Below the pieces are notes generated by a model. The model was not told where the DNA came from. It did no database searches and saw only the letters and a list, made by a program, of their open reading frames with translations. Shown here in pieces: positions 47,101-55,150 of a DNA stretch of 64,000 nt; within the stretch, counting starts at the first letter, position 1; the number at the start of each line of letters is the position of its first letter. The stretch is from contig VZRS01004545.1 of the NCBI GenBank assembly GCA_013398055.1, positions 46,429 through 110,428 on the forward strand. The letters run 5' to 3'. Source of the DNA: Ifrita kowaldi (taxonomy: Eukaryota > Chordata > Aves > Passeriformes > Cinclosomatidae). Position numbers and translations under genes: made by a program.

Positions 47101-48728
47101 CTGAAAATCAGATACTTACTTTGCTGTATTATAAAACTTCAGTGCCACTGAAGATGTACAAAACTCAACAACTAAAAACAAAGCCAACTGCCCTGATTTT
47201 AGGTCTGCCAGCTTCTGGGTGCTTATCAGAAACTTTTTAAACTGAATGTATTGGAAACCATAATAAAACACTGTCCCTAAAAATATCTTCATCTTTTCCA
47301 CCCTCAAAATGTAGGAGTAAAAATGTCACGAACAAGAGTTAATCATTATGAAAAGAAACACTTGCAAAAGCATGATTATTTCAAACTAACCAGCAGTTCA
47401 GCATCAGCGAGCACAGCTGAGAGCAAGTCACTTTCAACAGCTGAGCTGGTATAAAAGTTTACTACCAGCAAAAGGCTTTCTCTCCAGTTATCCCTCCTCC
47501 TGACACTCTGACCTGTGCTCACTCAACTGAGCCGGCAGCTCATCAAACTAGTGTCTCAGAATATCAACCAAGCAGAAGAGTTGGAGAGTTTCCTAAGAAG
47601 TTCCTGGCACATGGAAAAAGAAGAAACCACCTGGCAGGGGGAAGGGGACTAGGATCTCTCCGTTTTAGGAATGGAGAGCTGTTACAAGTCTCTTCAGCTG
47701 TACTGAGTTTCACCTTAGGGTACCTCTCCCACCTTGCACTGAATCCAAAATAATATATTCCCCTATCTATGTTTTAGCACAATACTATTTTATAGAGAAG
47801 CCTATGCTCTATCCTAAAAGCTGCACTGTACAAAGTAGTCTGTATTCCATCCGATTGTAACACATTGGTGCATATTCAAAGTGCAATATACCAAATATGA
47901 AGGAATCCAATTAATACATTTTAAACCACTATCTTGAAAATTCCGGAGTTTTTTGCTCTCAGTTCTTAAAATTTCATTTTTTTCTTAGCATTTTTAACTA
48001 CCAATAGGGTAATAAATAATTCCAAACAAAGTTATACAGGCTCACTGTTTCCTTTTTGAAGCCAAAGAAAACCCTGCGTGTCCTTACCTAGTATATAGAT
48101 AAGCCCCAAAAATCCATCAAAATCAAGGTGTAACACTGCATGTCAAGGAAAAGTAACAAACTTTGTAAACTAAAAAACTCACTCATTAAAAACATTAAAA
48201 GTAGCTACTTGGTTCAAACAAATTACCATTTGCTTCCAAGAGGCATACCAGCGCATGAGTGTCAAAATAAAGCCTCCTATTTCCCAGTAAGGAAATATTC
48301 TCTTTGCTTTGTAAAGATGATGACATGGAGATGCTTACATCTGGGGAAAAAAAAAAAAGATCAACAAAACAAAAGTTATTTCTTAACACTGTTTTATCAA
48401 CGCGTTTGCTTTCCAGGAGTTTCCTTACTACCTGGAATGCTTTTCACTTATGACAAAATACTTTGTGTTGAGATTACCACATAGTCTGCTTGGAAGTGAA
48501 AAGACATTTGACCAACAAGTTCTATGTGCAAGAGCTGGAAAACAGGACACTACACTACTGCTGCCCTTACAAGATGCTCTCCAAGAATACAATGTTCTGG
48601 GAAAAATCCCACCAAGCGACAGGGTCCTGCATCGGGTTCCTTTACCGGAATCACCTCAGCAGGCGGGACTTGTGAGCACTTAAAAGCTGTGAGGGCTAAA
48701 TNGCCGCGGCCGCCTGGGCCCCCGCCAT
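35058..48728 (-). CDS. MCUR1: MCUR1, mitochondrial calcium uniporter regulator 1 (gene span, exon 1 incomplete)
   Basis: MCUR1 is an inner-mitochondrial-membrane protein of the CCDC90/DUF1640 family that supports the mitochondrial calcium uniporter complex and, by some reports, cytochrome oxidase assembly. Eight spliced exons on the minus strand read as one frame of 218 complete codons plus stop. In order they carry the conserved FDTHALVCLLEANG block, a GFTTQQ-SEVIVSALVKI block, a long charged coiled coil, and a C-terminal hydrophobic segment ending GFYRLWI. I choose MCUR1 over its paralogue CCDC90B because the CLLEANGFTTQQ and GFYRLWI wording fits MCUR1 as I remember the two families. The mitochondrial targeting N-terminus should be in exon 1, which is lost at an N at 48702. 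All introns are GT-AG. An in-frame ATG at 48326-48324 inside exon 2 could mislead automatic gene prediction into a short model. The human neighbours RANBP9 and RNF182 are not visible here. Confidence 0.95.
35690..35718. repeat. perfect hairpin, 13-bp stem, 3-base loop, MCUR1 intron 8
   Basis: TCCTACTCAAAAC - TTG - GTTTTGAGTAGGA. It lies beside a T-rich stretch, about 575 bases before the exon 9 acceptor on the transcribed strand. Confidence 0.85.
36344..36366. repeat. (GTTT)n run in MCUR1 intron 8
   Basis: GTTTGTTTGTTTGTTT followed by a T run. Confidence 0.85.
36403..36428. repeat. perfect hairpin, 11-bp stem, 4-base loop, MCUR1 intron 8
   Basis: TGCCAAACATT - TAAC - AATGTTTGGCA. It begins 35 bases past the exon 8 splice donor on the minus (transcribed) strand. 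Confidence 0.85.
36464..36578 (-). CDS. MCUR1: MCUR1 exon 8
   Basis: This 115-base exon starts in phase 0 after GCTTTTTAG and ends with one base of a split Gly codon at GCAG|GTAAGG. It encodes HAQQDRALTQTDRKIDTEV, then ADLKTMLESHKLDNIKYLA. This is the membrane-proximal end of the coiled coil and the first residues of the C-terminal membrane segment. A perfect 11-bp hairpin sits 35 bases past the donor inside intron 8. Confidence 0.96.
36579..37769 (-). other. MCUR1 intron 7, contains a SINE
   Basis: This 1.2 kb intron carries a sense-oriented tRNA-Ile/CR1-tailed SINE at 36701-36842. The remainder is AT-rich and unremarkable. Confidence 0.85.
36701..36842 (-). mobile_element. tRNA-Ile-derived SINE with CR1-like tail (TguSINE1-like), in MCUR1 intron 7
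   Basis: On the minus strand it reads GGTCTGTGTTAGCTCAGTTG, GTTAGAGCATGATGCTAATA and ACACCAGGGTTGTGGACTCC, a tRNA-Ile(AAT) head. This is followed by GAGTTGGACTTACCCTTGTG, GATCCCTTCCAGTTCAG and ATATTCTGTAACTTCTAT, a CR1-like tail. It lies in gene-sense orientation within MCUR1. The B box is more degraded than in the 31744 copy. The tRNA-like half spans about 36765-36842. Confidence 0.85.
37770..37823 (-). CDS. MCUR1: MCUR1 exon 7
   Basis: This 54-base, 18-codon, phase-0 exon encodes YSLNERKLLEMRTEIVEL. The acceptor is CCCCTCTTCTAG and the donor GAATTG|GTAAGA. It matches the family helix following the KSRVKEL block. A C-rich and T-rich tract lies immediately upstream on the transcribed strand side of the neighbouring intron (around 37868-37893 on the plus strand). 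Confidence 0.95.
37824..41291 (-). other. MCUR1 intron 6
   Basis: This 3.5 kb AT-rich intron is the largest intron of the gene fully visible here. It holds a C-run near 37881-37891, a 9-bp inverted repeat at 40123-40148 and no recognised transposon or exon. Confidence 0.85.
40123..40148. repeat. 9-bp inverted repeat in MCUR1 intron 6
   Basis: GTCAACTTT, an eight-base spacer, AAAGTTGAC. Perfect arms; no known role. Confidence 0.6.
41292..41363 (-). CDS. MCUR1: MCUR1 exon 6
   Basis: This is a 72-base, 24-codon, phase-0 exon. The acceptor is TTTTTTCCATTAG and the donor GAACTG|GTAAGT. It encodes DEITKVRADNKLNLNL then EKSRVKEL, continuing the charged coiled coil. It contains none of the surrounding AT-rich intronic composition and has no internal stop. 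Confidence 0.95.
41364..43082 (-). other. MCUR1 intron 5
   Basis: This is AT-rich unique sequence with no recognised repeat, apart from an A-rich stretch around 42655-42700. Confidence 0.85.
43083..43124 (-). CDS. MCUR1: MCUR1 exon 5 (42-base small exon)
   Basis: The exon is only 42 bases and encodes the 14 residues KIKLELQQIKKQVM, with CTCTCACAG as acceptor and GTCATG|GTAAGA as donor. It is phase 0 on both sides. Fourteen residues equal two coiled-coil heptads, with hydrophobic Ile, Leu, Leu, Ile, Val and Met spaced along the helix. It is too short for simple ORF scans and was found by reading across from exon 4 for the next expected helix. Confidence 0.95.
43345..43705 (-). mobile_element. 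CR1 LINE fragment (reverse-transcriptase region), older copy
   Basis: On the minus strand this is diverged CR1 ORF2 sequence. The plus strand shows the recognisable series of phrases around 'caagaggccgctggctgcttttgccacaagg', 'gctcatggtcaacttggtgtccac' and 'ggtgtatcagctgctgctcccag'. It stops at 'caacaaggtcatt', exactly where the 3' end of another CR1 begins, which suggests interruption by the later insertion or side-by-side insertion. It carries frame breaks and has no intact protein. Confidence 0.8.
43706..44432 (-). mobile_element. CR1 LINE, 5'-truncated copy with reverse-transcriptase C-terminus and 3' end
   Basis: On the plus strand it begins with the reverse complement of the CR1 3' terminus (AGAATCACCAGGTTGGAAGA) and continues into ORF2. 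A minus-strand frame at 44332-43934 shows typical CR1 words such as MSQQCALVAKKANGILACI, LVRPHLE and ERLRELGLFSLEKRRLRGD. It is 5'-truncated near 44432, as usual for CR1. It lies in MCUR1 intron 4 in the sense direction, about 45 bases from the exon 4 donor. Confidence 0.9.
44477..44578 (-). CDS. MCUR1: MCUR1 exon 4
   Basis: This exon is 102 bases, exactly 34 codons, phase 0 at both ends. The acceptor is TTTTAAAG|GAA and the donor GAATGAG-like end is followed by GTAAAAG. It encodes EIALQQVMSHIGGVKKDM followed by IILEKSEFSALRSENE, the most conserved helical part of the family and the start of the coiled coil. A CR1 fragment in the following intron ends only about 45 bases from the donor. Confidence 0.97.
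44579..46676 (-). other. MCUR1 intron 3
   Basis: This 2.1 kb intron has unique-looking sequence, a short CT-rich stretch near 45420-45520 and no recognisable transposon. Open frames here are short and unrelated to known families. Confidence 0.85.
46677..46780 (-). CDS. MCUR1: MCUR1 exon 3
   Basis: This 104-base exon has the acceptor TTTCGCTTAG and the donor CAGCAG|GTTAGA. It encodes FTTQQSEVIVSALVKI and then MNTNLDMIYKDMVTKVQQ, which is family core sequence. The helix before the main coiled coil carries alternating hydrophobic positions. It starts in phase with the single base left by exon 2 and ends on a codon border. Confidence 0.96.
46781..48226 (-). other. MCUR1 intron 2
   Basis: This is AT-rich unique sequence with GT-AG ends. 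I recognise no repeat or additional coding exon in it. Confidence 0.85.
48227..48340 (-). CDS. MCUR1: MCUR1 exon 2
   Basis: This exon is 114 bases: two bases of a split codon, 37 full codons and one base. The acceptor is preceded by a run of twelve T and CCCCAG, and the donor is AATG|GTAATT. It encodes a Ser-rich stretch followed by RRLYFDTHALVCLLEAN, the start of the conserved CCDC90/MCUR1 domain. The last base joins GG of exon 3 to make Gly of the ANGF motif. The Ser-rich part is probably the linker after the targeting region, which is inferred. Confidence 0.95.
48341..48701 (-). other. MCUR1 intron 1, 3' part
   Basis: This is the remaining sequence between the gap and the exon 2 acceptor. 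It ends in a strong polypyrimidine tract of twelve T followed by CCCCAG. A GTAAGG at about 48570 on the minus strand looks like a donor but its phase would create ATG-TAA with exon 2, so it is not used in the model. Confidence 0.7.
48702..48702. other. N, probable collapsed assembly gap inside MCUR1 exon 1
   Basis: This single unknown base separates GC-rich candidate exon 1 sequence from AT-richer intron-like sequence. The abrupt change in composition and the interruption of the coding frame suggest a gap of unknown true length rather than one ambiguous base. Confidence 0.6.
48703..48728 (-). CDS. MCUR1: MCUR1 exon 1, candidate start fragment truncated by assembly gap
   Basis: On the minus strand an ATG at 48728-48726 in a GCGGCCATGG context opens a GC-rich frame (Met-Ala-Gly-Ala-Gln-Ala-Ala-Ala) that runs into the N at 48702 after 26 bases. 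Reading straight through a single unknown base would meet TAG two codons later, and no GT donor lies in between. The N must therefore hide the rest of the exon if this is the true start. Exon 2 needs an upstream exon leaving one base of a split codon, and no suitable exon is visible between 48341 and 48701. Assignment rests on position, base composition and start context only, not on protein similarity. Confidence 0.4.
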
Positions 48729-48803
48729 GGCCGCGCCACCCGGTGCCGACGGCGGAAAACGGGAGGGGAAGGAGGGAAACCGCTGCCGCTGCTGCCGTCG
48801 CCA

Positions 48804-48818
48804 CTACTGGGTCGCCAT
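48804..48818 (-). other. possible upstream ORF, four codons
   Basis: ATG GCG ACC CAG TAG on the minus strand, in a GCGATGG context, lies about 75 bases before the candidate MCUR1 start. If transcribed in the leader it could reduce or gate translation. Functional status is unknown. Confidence 0.3.
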
Positions 48819-48958
48819 CGCTGAGCGCACGCCGCCCCGGCGTCTCACTTCCGCCACAGGCGCCGTCCCGCTTCCGCCTCCGGGACGCAGCCAAACACGG
48901 CAGGCGACGCCGCCAGCCACCGCGATTGATTCTACGGCTCACGCGGCGGCCGCGGCGA

Positions 48959-48959
48959 N
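48959..48959. other. N, probable collapsed assembly gap at the CpG-island edge
   Basis: Composition drops abruptly from very GC-rich before the N to ordinary after it. Together with the N at 48702 it isolates a 256-base piece. Confidence 0.55.
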
Positions 48960-49182
48960 CCACAAGCTCTGTCCCTTCTTCGTTAAAGAAGTGAACCTCC
49001 ATCACTTGCCATTTAGAAAAAAACGTAATCACTCATAATTTGCCTTTTACTGTTGCTGCAGAAAATACTTTCAACACTGAATGCCAATCTAAGACAGTGC
49101 GTTGTTTCCACTGGGATATGTAGTGTATAAAGCACCCTGACAGAATTAACGTGAGGTGGGGCATGAGGTGAATCGCCAAGTG

Positions 49183-49615
49183 GCAGAATCTGCGAATCAA
49201 TTAGCTTGGAAAAGACCTTTGCGATCATTGAGTCCAACCTATGAGCGAACACCACCCTGTCAACCAGACCATGGCACCGAGTGCCACGTCCAGCCTCTCC
49301 TTAAACACCTCTGGGGACGGTGACTCCACCACCTCCCTGGGCAGCCCATTCCAGAGTCTAGTCACCTTTTCTGTGACGAAATTCTTCCTCATGTCCAACC
49401 TAAACCTCCCGTGGCGCAGCCTGAGGCTATGTCCTCTCACCCTGTCGCTGGTTGTCTCGAAGAGGCCGACCTGCCCTTTGCTACCCCTTCCTTTCGAGCA
49501 GTTGTAGAGATCGATAAGGTTCCCCCCGAGCCTCCTTTCCTCCAGGCTAAACACCCCCAACTCCCTCAGCTGCTCCGCATGGGACCTGCGATTCAGACCC
49601 TTCTCCATGCCCACT
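49183..49615 (-). mobile_element. CR1 LINE, 5'-truncated copy upstream of MCUR1
   Basis: The plus strand begins AGAATCTGCGAATCAATTAG, then TTGGAAAAGACCTTTGCGAT, and passes through ACCATGGCACCGAGTGCCACG. The minus-strand frame includes EQLRELGVFSLEERRLGG and NFVTEKVTRLWNGLPREVVE, which is CR1 ORF2 C-terminus. It is relatively well preserved and resembles the copy at 43706-44432, so both may belong to the same subfamily. It lies about 250 bases upstream of the MCUR1 CpG island in gene-sense orientation. Confidence 0.9.
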
Positions 49616-49690
49616 GCCCGAACTCCCTGTGCTCTCAGGACATTCATTCCCAGAGGCTCACCCCGCTGCCCGCGGTACCGCCGGCTCCCC

Positions 49691-49691
49691 N
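49691..49691. other. N in GC-rich spacer between CR1 fragments
   Basis: This is the third N in the window, within a local GC-rich stretch (about 49660-49715). It may be another small gap. Confidence 0.5.
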
Positions 49692-49717
49692 CGGTGGAGA
49701 GGGACACTCCCCCGGTC

Positions 49718-49850
49718 ATGGAATCATAAAATCGTGGGGTCATGGCATCGTCAAGGCTGCAAGAGACCTTTGAGATCATCTAGTCCTACCGTCAGTGCAG
49801 CACTGCAACTGTAACCCCTAAACTACCAAACCAGACAAACAATTTCGGAC
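49718..49850 (-). mobile_element. CR1-like 3'-end fragment
   Basis: The plus strand reads GTCATGGAATCATAAAATCG, then CAAGAGACCTTTGAGATCATCTAGTCC, the CR1 3'-terminal pattern. The following ACTGCAACTGTAACCCCTAA suggests a different subfamily from the neighbouring copy. The end near 49850 is approximate. Confidence 0.6.
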
Positions 49851-51126
49851 AAAACTTGTCGCTCTGCAATGGGACTCGGATTTCGGGGCTTGAAGTTATT
49901 AACCAAGTAATGCGCAGGATTGGGCAACTGGGTGGGTCTGGAGCCTTAACCACTGAACAGATGCCCTAAGCACTAGAGTGGGTCAACTGTGCTGTGTGTA
50001 TGGTTCTGCCAAAAGTGCAGGTTTCTGGGAAATACAGGAAAACAAGGTTTTTTCCTTATGTGCTGTTGTTAAGACACAATATTTGTAGGAAATTATTAGG
50101 AGAGGAGGTCGATTCATCCCACTGCCATTTTCTCCCGGCAGCACTTATTTCAGAGCAAGTTGATATTTTTTCTGTTAGATACAGATTCACAGAAAAAGGC
50201 ATACAGCAACTTTTCTTCTTCCTACTAGAATCAATAATTACAGCAAATCAGTATGAAGATGGCATCATTTAGGTGTATCTACATAAACGCAAAGGTAGGT
50301 GACCCACCGTGGCACGTGGCAGTGTCACTGCAGCTGAGACTGCGTGTACCCAAGGCCAGCAGGTCTTCAGCAGCACCTCCCTCCAGCTGCTGTGGTGATA
50401 AAGCAGAACAGTGGAAGCCATTGGTGTTTTTACAAAATAAACTATAAATATTACTTCAGTGTACCAGAGGGATATTATTATATTTGCAGACTGCATGAAC
50501 AGCCATTTCTCAAACCACTTGCACTGTTGATGGCCAGGGACATCAGCGGGCTGACTCGCACAGCCGTGTTTGTTGTCATTGTAAGTAAAAGCAGAAATAT
50601 GCCTAATGTTCACTGCATCTGCTTGGTTGTTCCATGCCTGGCAGTAGCACGGCACTAATTGCTGACATTTGTGAGTCTGCAGGCAGTTGTCTTTTCATTC
50701 TATGGATGATTCAGAAACTGGTGCAGTGTATTTTCTTTGATACTTTCTTCAATGATCCCTTTCAAAGCCCTGCACTTGCAATGGCAATTGAAAGGCAAAA
50801 ACTATGACTACTGAAGTATCTTCTTCTATATCATCTGCCAGTTTGCATTTTGCAGTTGTTTTTTTGTGCCTGGACATGATGGCAGATAATGTGTGCAAGA
50901 AGTGCTGTACAGATGGAGGCTCTGGCTGCAACCGGAGCCAGCCCATTCAGGGTCAAATGCACCCACACATGCTGGCTATCAGACAGTGCCCCTTTTCATC
51001 TTCTCTAATGAAAGTAAGGTCACTACCACGAGCTACAGAGATCTCCTAGGGCAAATGACTTTCTATCTTTGTGTCAGAGATCAACATTTTCATTTTTTTT
51101 CGCTTTCCAGTGTCATGTCACCAGGT
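49851..51126. other. intergenic sequence upstream of MCUR1
   Basis: Unique-looking. A 104-codon plus frame (50344-50658) and its minus shadow have no recognised domain. The GTAAGT near 50581 resembles a donor but no matching exon is recognised. Confidence 0.6.
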
Positions 51127-51697
51127 TGAGGGGGGTGATTCTCTCCTTCTATTCAGCTCTTGTGGAACCCCACCTGGAGTAGTATGTCCAGCTCAGGGGT
51201 CCCGAACAGATGAAGGACATAGACCTGCTGGAGTGGGTCCAGAGTAGGGTCATGAGCATCATCAAAGGGCTGGAGGACCTCTTCTACAGGAGAACAGGCT
51301 GAAAGAATTGGGATTGTTCACCCTGAAGAAGAGAGGGCTCCAGGGAGAGCTTGTAGTAGCTTCCAGTACCTAAAGGAGGCCTACAAGAAAGATGGGGAGA
51401 CTCTAATTACAAGGGCATGTAGTGGCAGGACAGGGGGGACCGGCTTTAAACTTGAAAGAGAGTTAGTTTAGATTAGATATTAGTAAGAAATTCTTTACTG
51501 AGAGGGTGGTGAAGCACTGGGACAGGTTGCCCAGAGAGGCTGTGGATGTCCCATCCCTGGCAGTGCTCAAGGCCAGGTTGGATGGAGCTTTGAGCAACCT
51601 GGTCTAGTGGAAAGTGTTCCTGCCCATGGTGAGGGAGCTGAAACTAGATGCTCTTTAAGGCCCCTTCCAACTTAAGCCATTCCATGATTCTATGATC
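51127..51697 (+). mobile_element. CR1 LINE, 5'-truncated, plus orientation
   Basis: This is ORF2 C-terminal and 3' UTR sequence: GGAACCCCACCTGGAGTAGT, GGGACAGGTTGCCCAGAGAG and CAAGGCCAGGTTGGATGGAG. It ends in CCATTCCATGATTCTATGAT tail repeats. The internal order matches the copy at 32184-32782, with a similar truncation point. No intact frame. Confidence 0.93.
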
Positions 51698-54639
51698 TTC
51701 TGTATCCCATTTTTGATCATTTTCTCCATGTTGAAGATTGTTGTGTACTTACCAGCAGGTAGATTCACTGAGTTCTGGAGGCACCTTCAATAGGCTACAG
51801 TAGCTTCAGTAACTGGGCATTGGGGTCTAGTTTCTGCATGAAAAGGCATGAACAGTGCAATTGCAAGCCAGGAGAGGACAGGACAAAAAAACCTTCTGCT
51901 ATTTCATGATTCTAAGTTGCTTAATGCTTGGCTTTAATCTATCCATTACCCCTTGAAAGTTGATAGACCCTGCTTAAAGACTATAAATGAAGCAAATGCT
52001 TAGTGTCCTGAAAGCTTCATCCCTGCAGGCACACAGCATTCACTGATCTATGAAGTTACAACCCCCTTGGTTGTAAAAGTGAGATCTGCAGAGAAAGAAG
52101 AAGTGGTGAATGACCTTAAAAACTAGGGTAACAGAAATGGCAAAGTAATGCAAAGTGCAAAATAAGGACTAATTATAGCATCTTCTGTACTTTTAAGTGA
52201 AAACTGAAGGAGGGTAAAGTGAGCTCTGGGACGTATTAGTTGACCCACCAATGTGCTATGGCTGCAAGGAAAGCAAATGTAACCCCACGGTGTATCAAGT
52301 AGGATATTTTCAGAGTTTCACCTGGCAAGTTTCATTGACCCTTGAGTATAATGTAATTTCAAGTATGAAATACCATTCTGGTCACTTCAGTGCAGTAAAG
52401 ATGAATCCGTATTCAAACTGAGACCCTTGTGTAAACAAGATAATAAAGGGGAGCGAAGCATCCTTCCAATCGCAGGTGATTAAAAAGAAACTGGCTTGTT
52501 TAACTAAGCAAAACAAAGCTTGAGAGGGGTTCTTATTTCTGTATGTAAGCAAAATGGAAGAGTAAAAATAGAAAAATAAAGAAAGGAAAAAAGAACTACT
52601 GTTTATGTGAAAGAACATTACTGGTAAAAGAACATTTGGTGTAAAGTGGCTGTAAATGAATGTAGATTGGAAATTAAAAGGTTTTTGCTCAACAGTACAG
52701 CTTGTGAAAATCTTCTCCATGGGAATCAGGAGGGATGAAAAACTGAAATCAGTTCTTAGATGAGCGTGGCTTGCTTGTGAAAGGGTTTTTACAATGCAGT
52801 TCCCTATAATACCAAGTGACTGGTTCCTGTGCCCTTGCATTAATTCTCTGCTATTGAGGTTCTTCACTTTGCACCTCAAGCATCTGGTACTGGCCACTGT
52901 TAGAGAAAGACTAATGAGCTAAAAGCACCACAAGTGCAATCCAAAATAGCATTGACTAGTACTGGTACTTATTTCAAATATTTTAACCCAGTAATTGTAT
53001 AGAGTTCAGGGGGATTAACAGCTGTCAGGGGTGATGAATGCCCCAAACTGTTCTTAATTCTAAATGGGAAAAGCTAAAAACCTCCCAGGATGGAAAAGAA
53101 TGAGAGTCACCAGAGCATGAATGCTTTCCCACGTTGAATGGAAGAAAAGGGCGATAACAGCTTTCAAATAAATATGCAAATGATAAGGTGCATTTCGAGT
53201 AATTTCAGTGCTGCTATGTCAGGGATGAGCATGCCCCAGCGGTTTTAAAGTGAAGGCAGCATCCAAAACACCGAAGGCAGAAAATAAAAAGATATATTTT
53301 TTTTCCTAATCTACTGCAGATAATAATTTTAAGTGCTCAAAATCTTCTCCGATTCTTTTCAGGGGGATGCATAGGCGAAGTCCTTCCTCTGTTACTTTGT
53401 TTTCTTTTTAGGGGACAAATCTGTGATGAGTACGTGATTTCTTCCATTATATTTGTTTACGCACGCGAACAGGTATACATGGCTTGGAAGGAAGGAAGGA
53501 TCGCTGAGGAATAAAGCCAAAATGATCCTACCCATAGGTGGCAGCAGTAACTGCTGCTGGTGCTGCCTGTCAGTGCCGCTCCAGTTCAGCCTTGGGACAC
53601 AGACAGGGTTTAAACCAATTGACCTGATCCTCTGAGTCGCTAAACAGCCATTCCAGAGATCTTAAAATGGGGTCATGCACCGAACTCCTTGCAGAAACCA
53701 CCAGCAGAGTGCATCTCCCTGGAAGCTGGTTCAATTGCCAGAAATAACCCTGCTGTGATTCCTTGAAGGAAGGAGGTATAATATCTATTAAAGTGCTACG
53801 GTTGACAGCAGTAAGAAATGGCATTTATATTAGAATATTAAATCCTGCTATGTTCTCATCGGATGTGTTTTTCCTGTAGAATGAACAGATAAATAGCATC
53901 TGTGTTTAAAGCTGTCAAAACGGAGTGCTTTTACAATGGAGGACAATTTGGACCAATATCCCTTCCTGCTAACCCAAGAATTACCTTGTACAAAAAATAT
54001 TTATGTATTCACCACCTTTGACTGAATAAAGGCAGGAGGAATTGTTGTCATGACATGGAGGGGCAGCAGCAGCTGCTTCTGACTGCTGTATGCAGGAAGA
54101 CAGTAGACTTACTTATTTTTTATCTTTACATGCAAGGAACCACGTAGGTTGCAAATAAGAATTTCATGTCCCCACAGCCCTGGTCTTACCTCTTCCATAA
54201 AGGAGTCCTGCTGTGGGATTGCCAGGCAGGACTTTCTGTGCTCCATTTTAATTGCTTCTCAGAGATCTGGTTCATACTGGCAGAAGATTCGGAAAAAAAT
54301 ATAATTTTCAGGCAAGTGAAAAGGGAAGGAGTACATTGGAATGTGGGGCACATCTCTACTGATGGAACCTTTCCTTCCTGAGGATTATAGTGTGCTGGCT
54401 TTTTAACTTTCTGGAAATGCATCTATTATTTACAGTTTTTCCCAGGTATCTCAAGCAGGGCAGTGCAAACATACAAGACAAAGTCAGCAGCCTATGTGTT
54501 CTCTTTAAGAAGGACATGATATGCTGTAAAGAAACTTAGGATCAGGAGCAGTGTGATGGTGTGTGCAAGGATGCATGAACAATCTGGGTGTGTTGCCAGC
54601 AGTTTTAAAGTTTTACCACTGTCATATGAGGACAGTAAT

Positions 54640-55150
54640 ACTGTAGTGGCCTCTGGTGTAGCAGGCATTGTGTGCAGCGCAGAAAGTGTGGGTTTGAGGG
54701 AAGATTTTAAGGAGGAGGCAGAGTAGAGGCTTTGTGGAGTAGTCCAGAGGTGTCTTTCAGGTGTAAATGTGCAAGAGAAAGATTACAAGAGTTAGTAGTA
54801 GGTAAAAATGTCCATAGAGGGGACAGACATGAACTTAAAGTCGTGAAAGGAGGACAGAAGAGATAGAGCATAAAGGTTTCAAAACCAGGCTGAGAATAGG
54901 TTGTGAATGTACGACAGACCCAGAGCTGAAGCTGTGCCGACTCTGTGTGATGCAGCTGGGAGTGCAATGGGGAAAGACAATAAAGGGGGCTGGAGGAATC
55001 TGAATATGGGCCAGGGGATGGTGGTAGCAGTGACATTTTGTACTGGGCTGAGGGGGTAAAATGGATGTCAGCAAGATTTGGGTTGTCATGTAAAGGAAGG
55101 AAGAGGCAGATGTAGGGAAGGGAAATGGAGGTGAAAAGTGGATGGTGATT
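54640..55150. other. purine-rich, strand-asymmetric block
   Basis: The plus strand is rich in GGA/GAGG/AAGG words; one hand-counted 60-base line (55081) is 80% purine. It is the mirror image in composition of the block at 16.1-17.5 kb. I could not align the two by eye. Confidence 0.45.

Larger units (their letters stand above)
48703..48958 (-). promoter_or_regulatory. GC/CpG-rich island, likely MCUR1 promoter and 5' leader
   Basis: This is the only strongly CpG-rich stretch in the window, in contrast to AT-rich flanks. It contains ETS-type sites read on the minus strand (GCGGAAGTG at 48854-48846 and GGCGGAAGC at 48878-48870), typical of TATA-less housekeeping promoters of mitochondrial genes. 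A four-codon upstream frame (ATG at 48818, TAG ending at 48804) precedes the candidate MCUR1 start at 48728. The island is flanked by single N characters at 48702 and 48959, so its placement and orientation rest on the assembly. The plus strand also has a Kozak-like CCCGCCATGG at 48721-48730 opening a long stop-free frame. Confidence 0.6.

Noticed and set aside
48550..49032. 160-codon minus-strand frame across the CpG island as MCUR1 exon 1
   Set aside because: It passes through two Ns, and the only good donor (GTAAGG near 48570) leaves phase 0, which would create ATG-TAA on joining exon 2.
48727..49038. 103-codon plus-strand frame through the CpG island
   Set aside because: It exists because GC-rich DNA lacks stops and it runs across an N. 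It is not called as a gene, but is kept as a finding because the contig could be inverted.
49225..49779. 184-codon minus-strand frame
   Set aside because: The recognisable part is CR1 ORF2 C-terminus; the rest crosses an N and a second CR1-like fragment.
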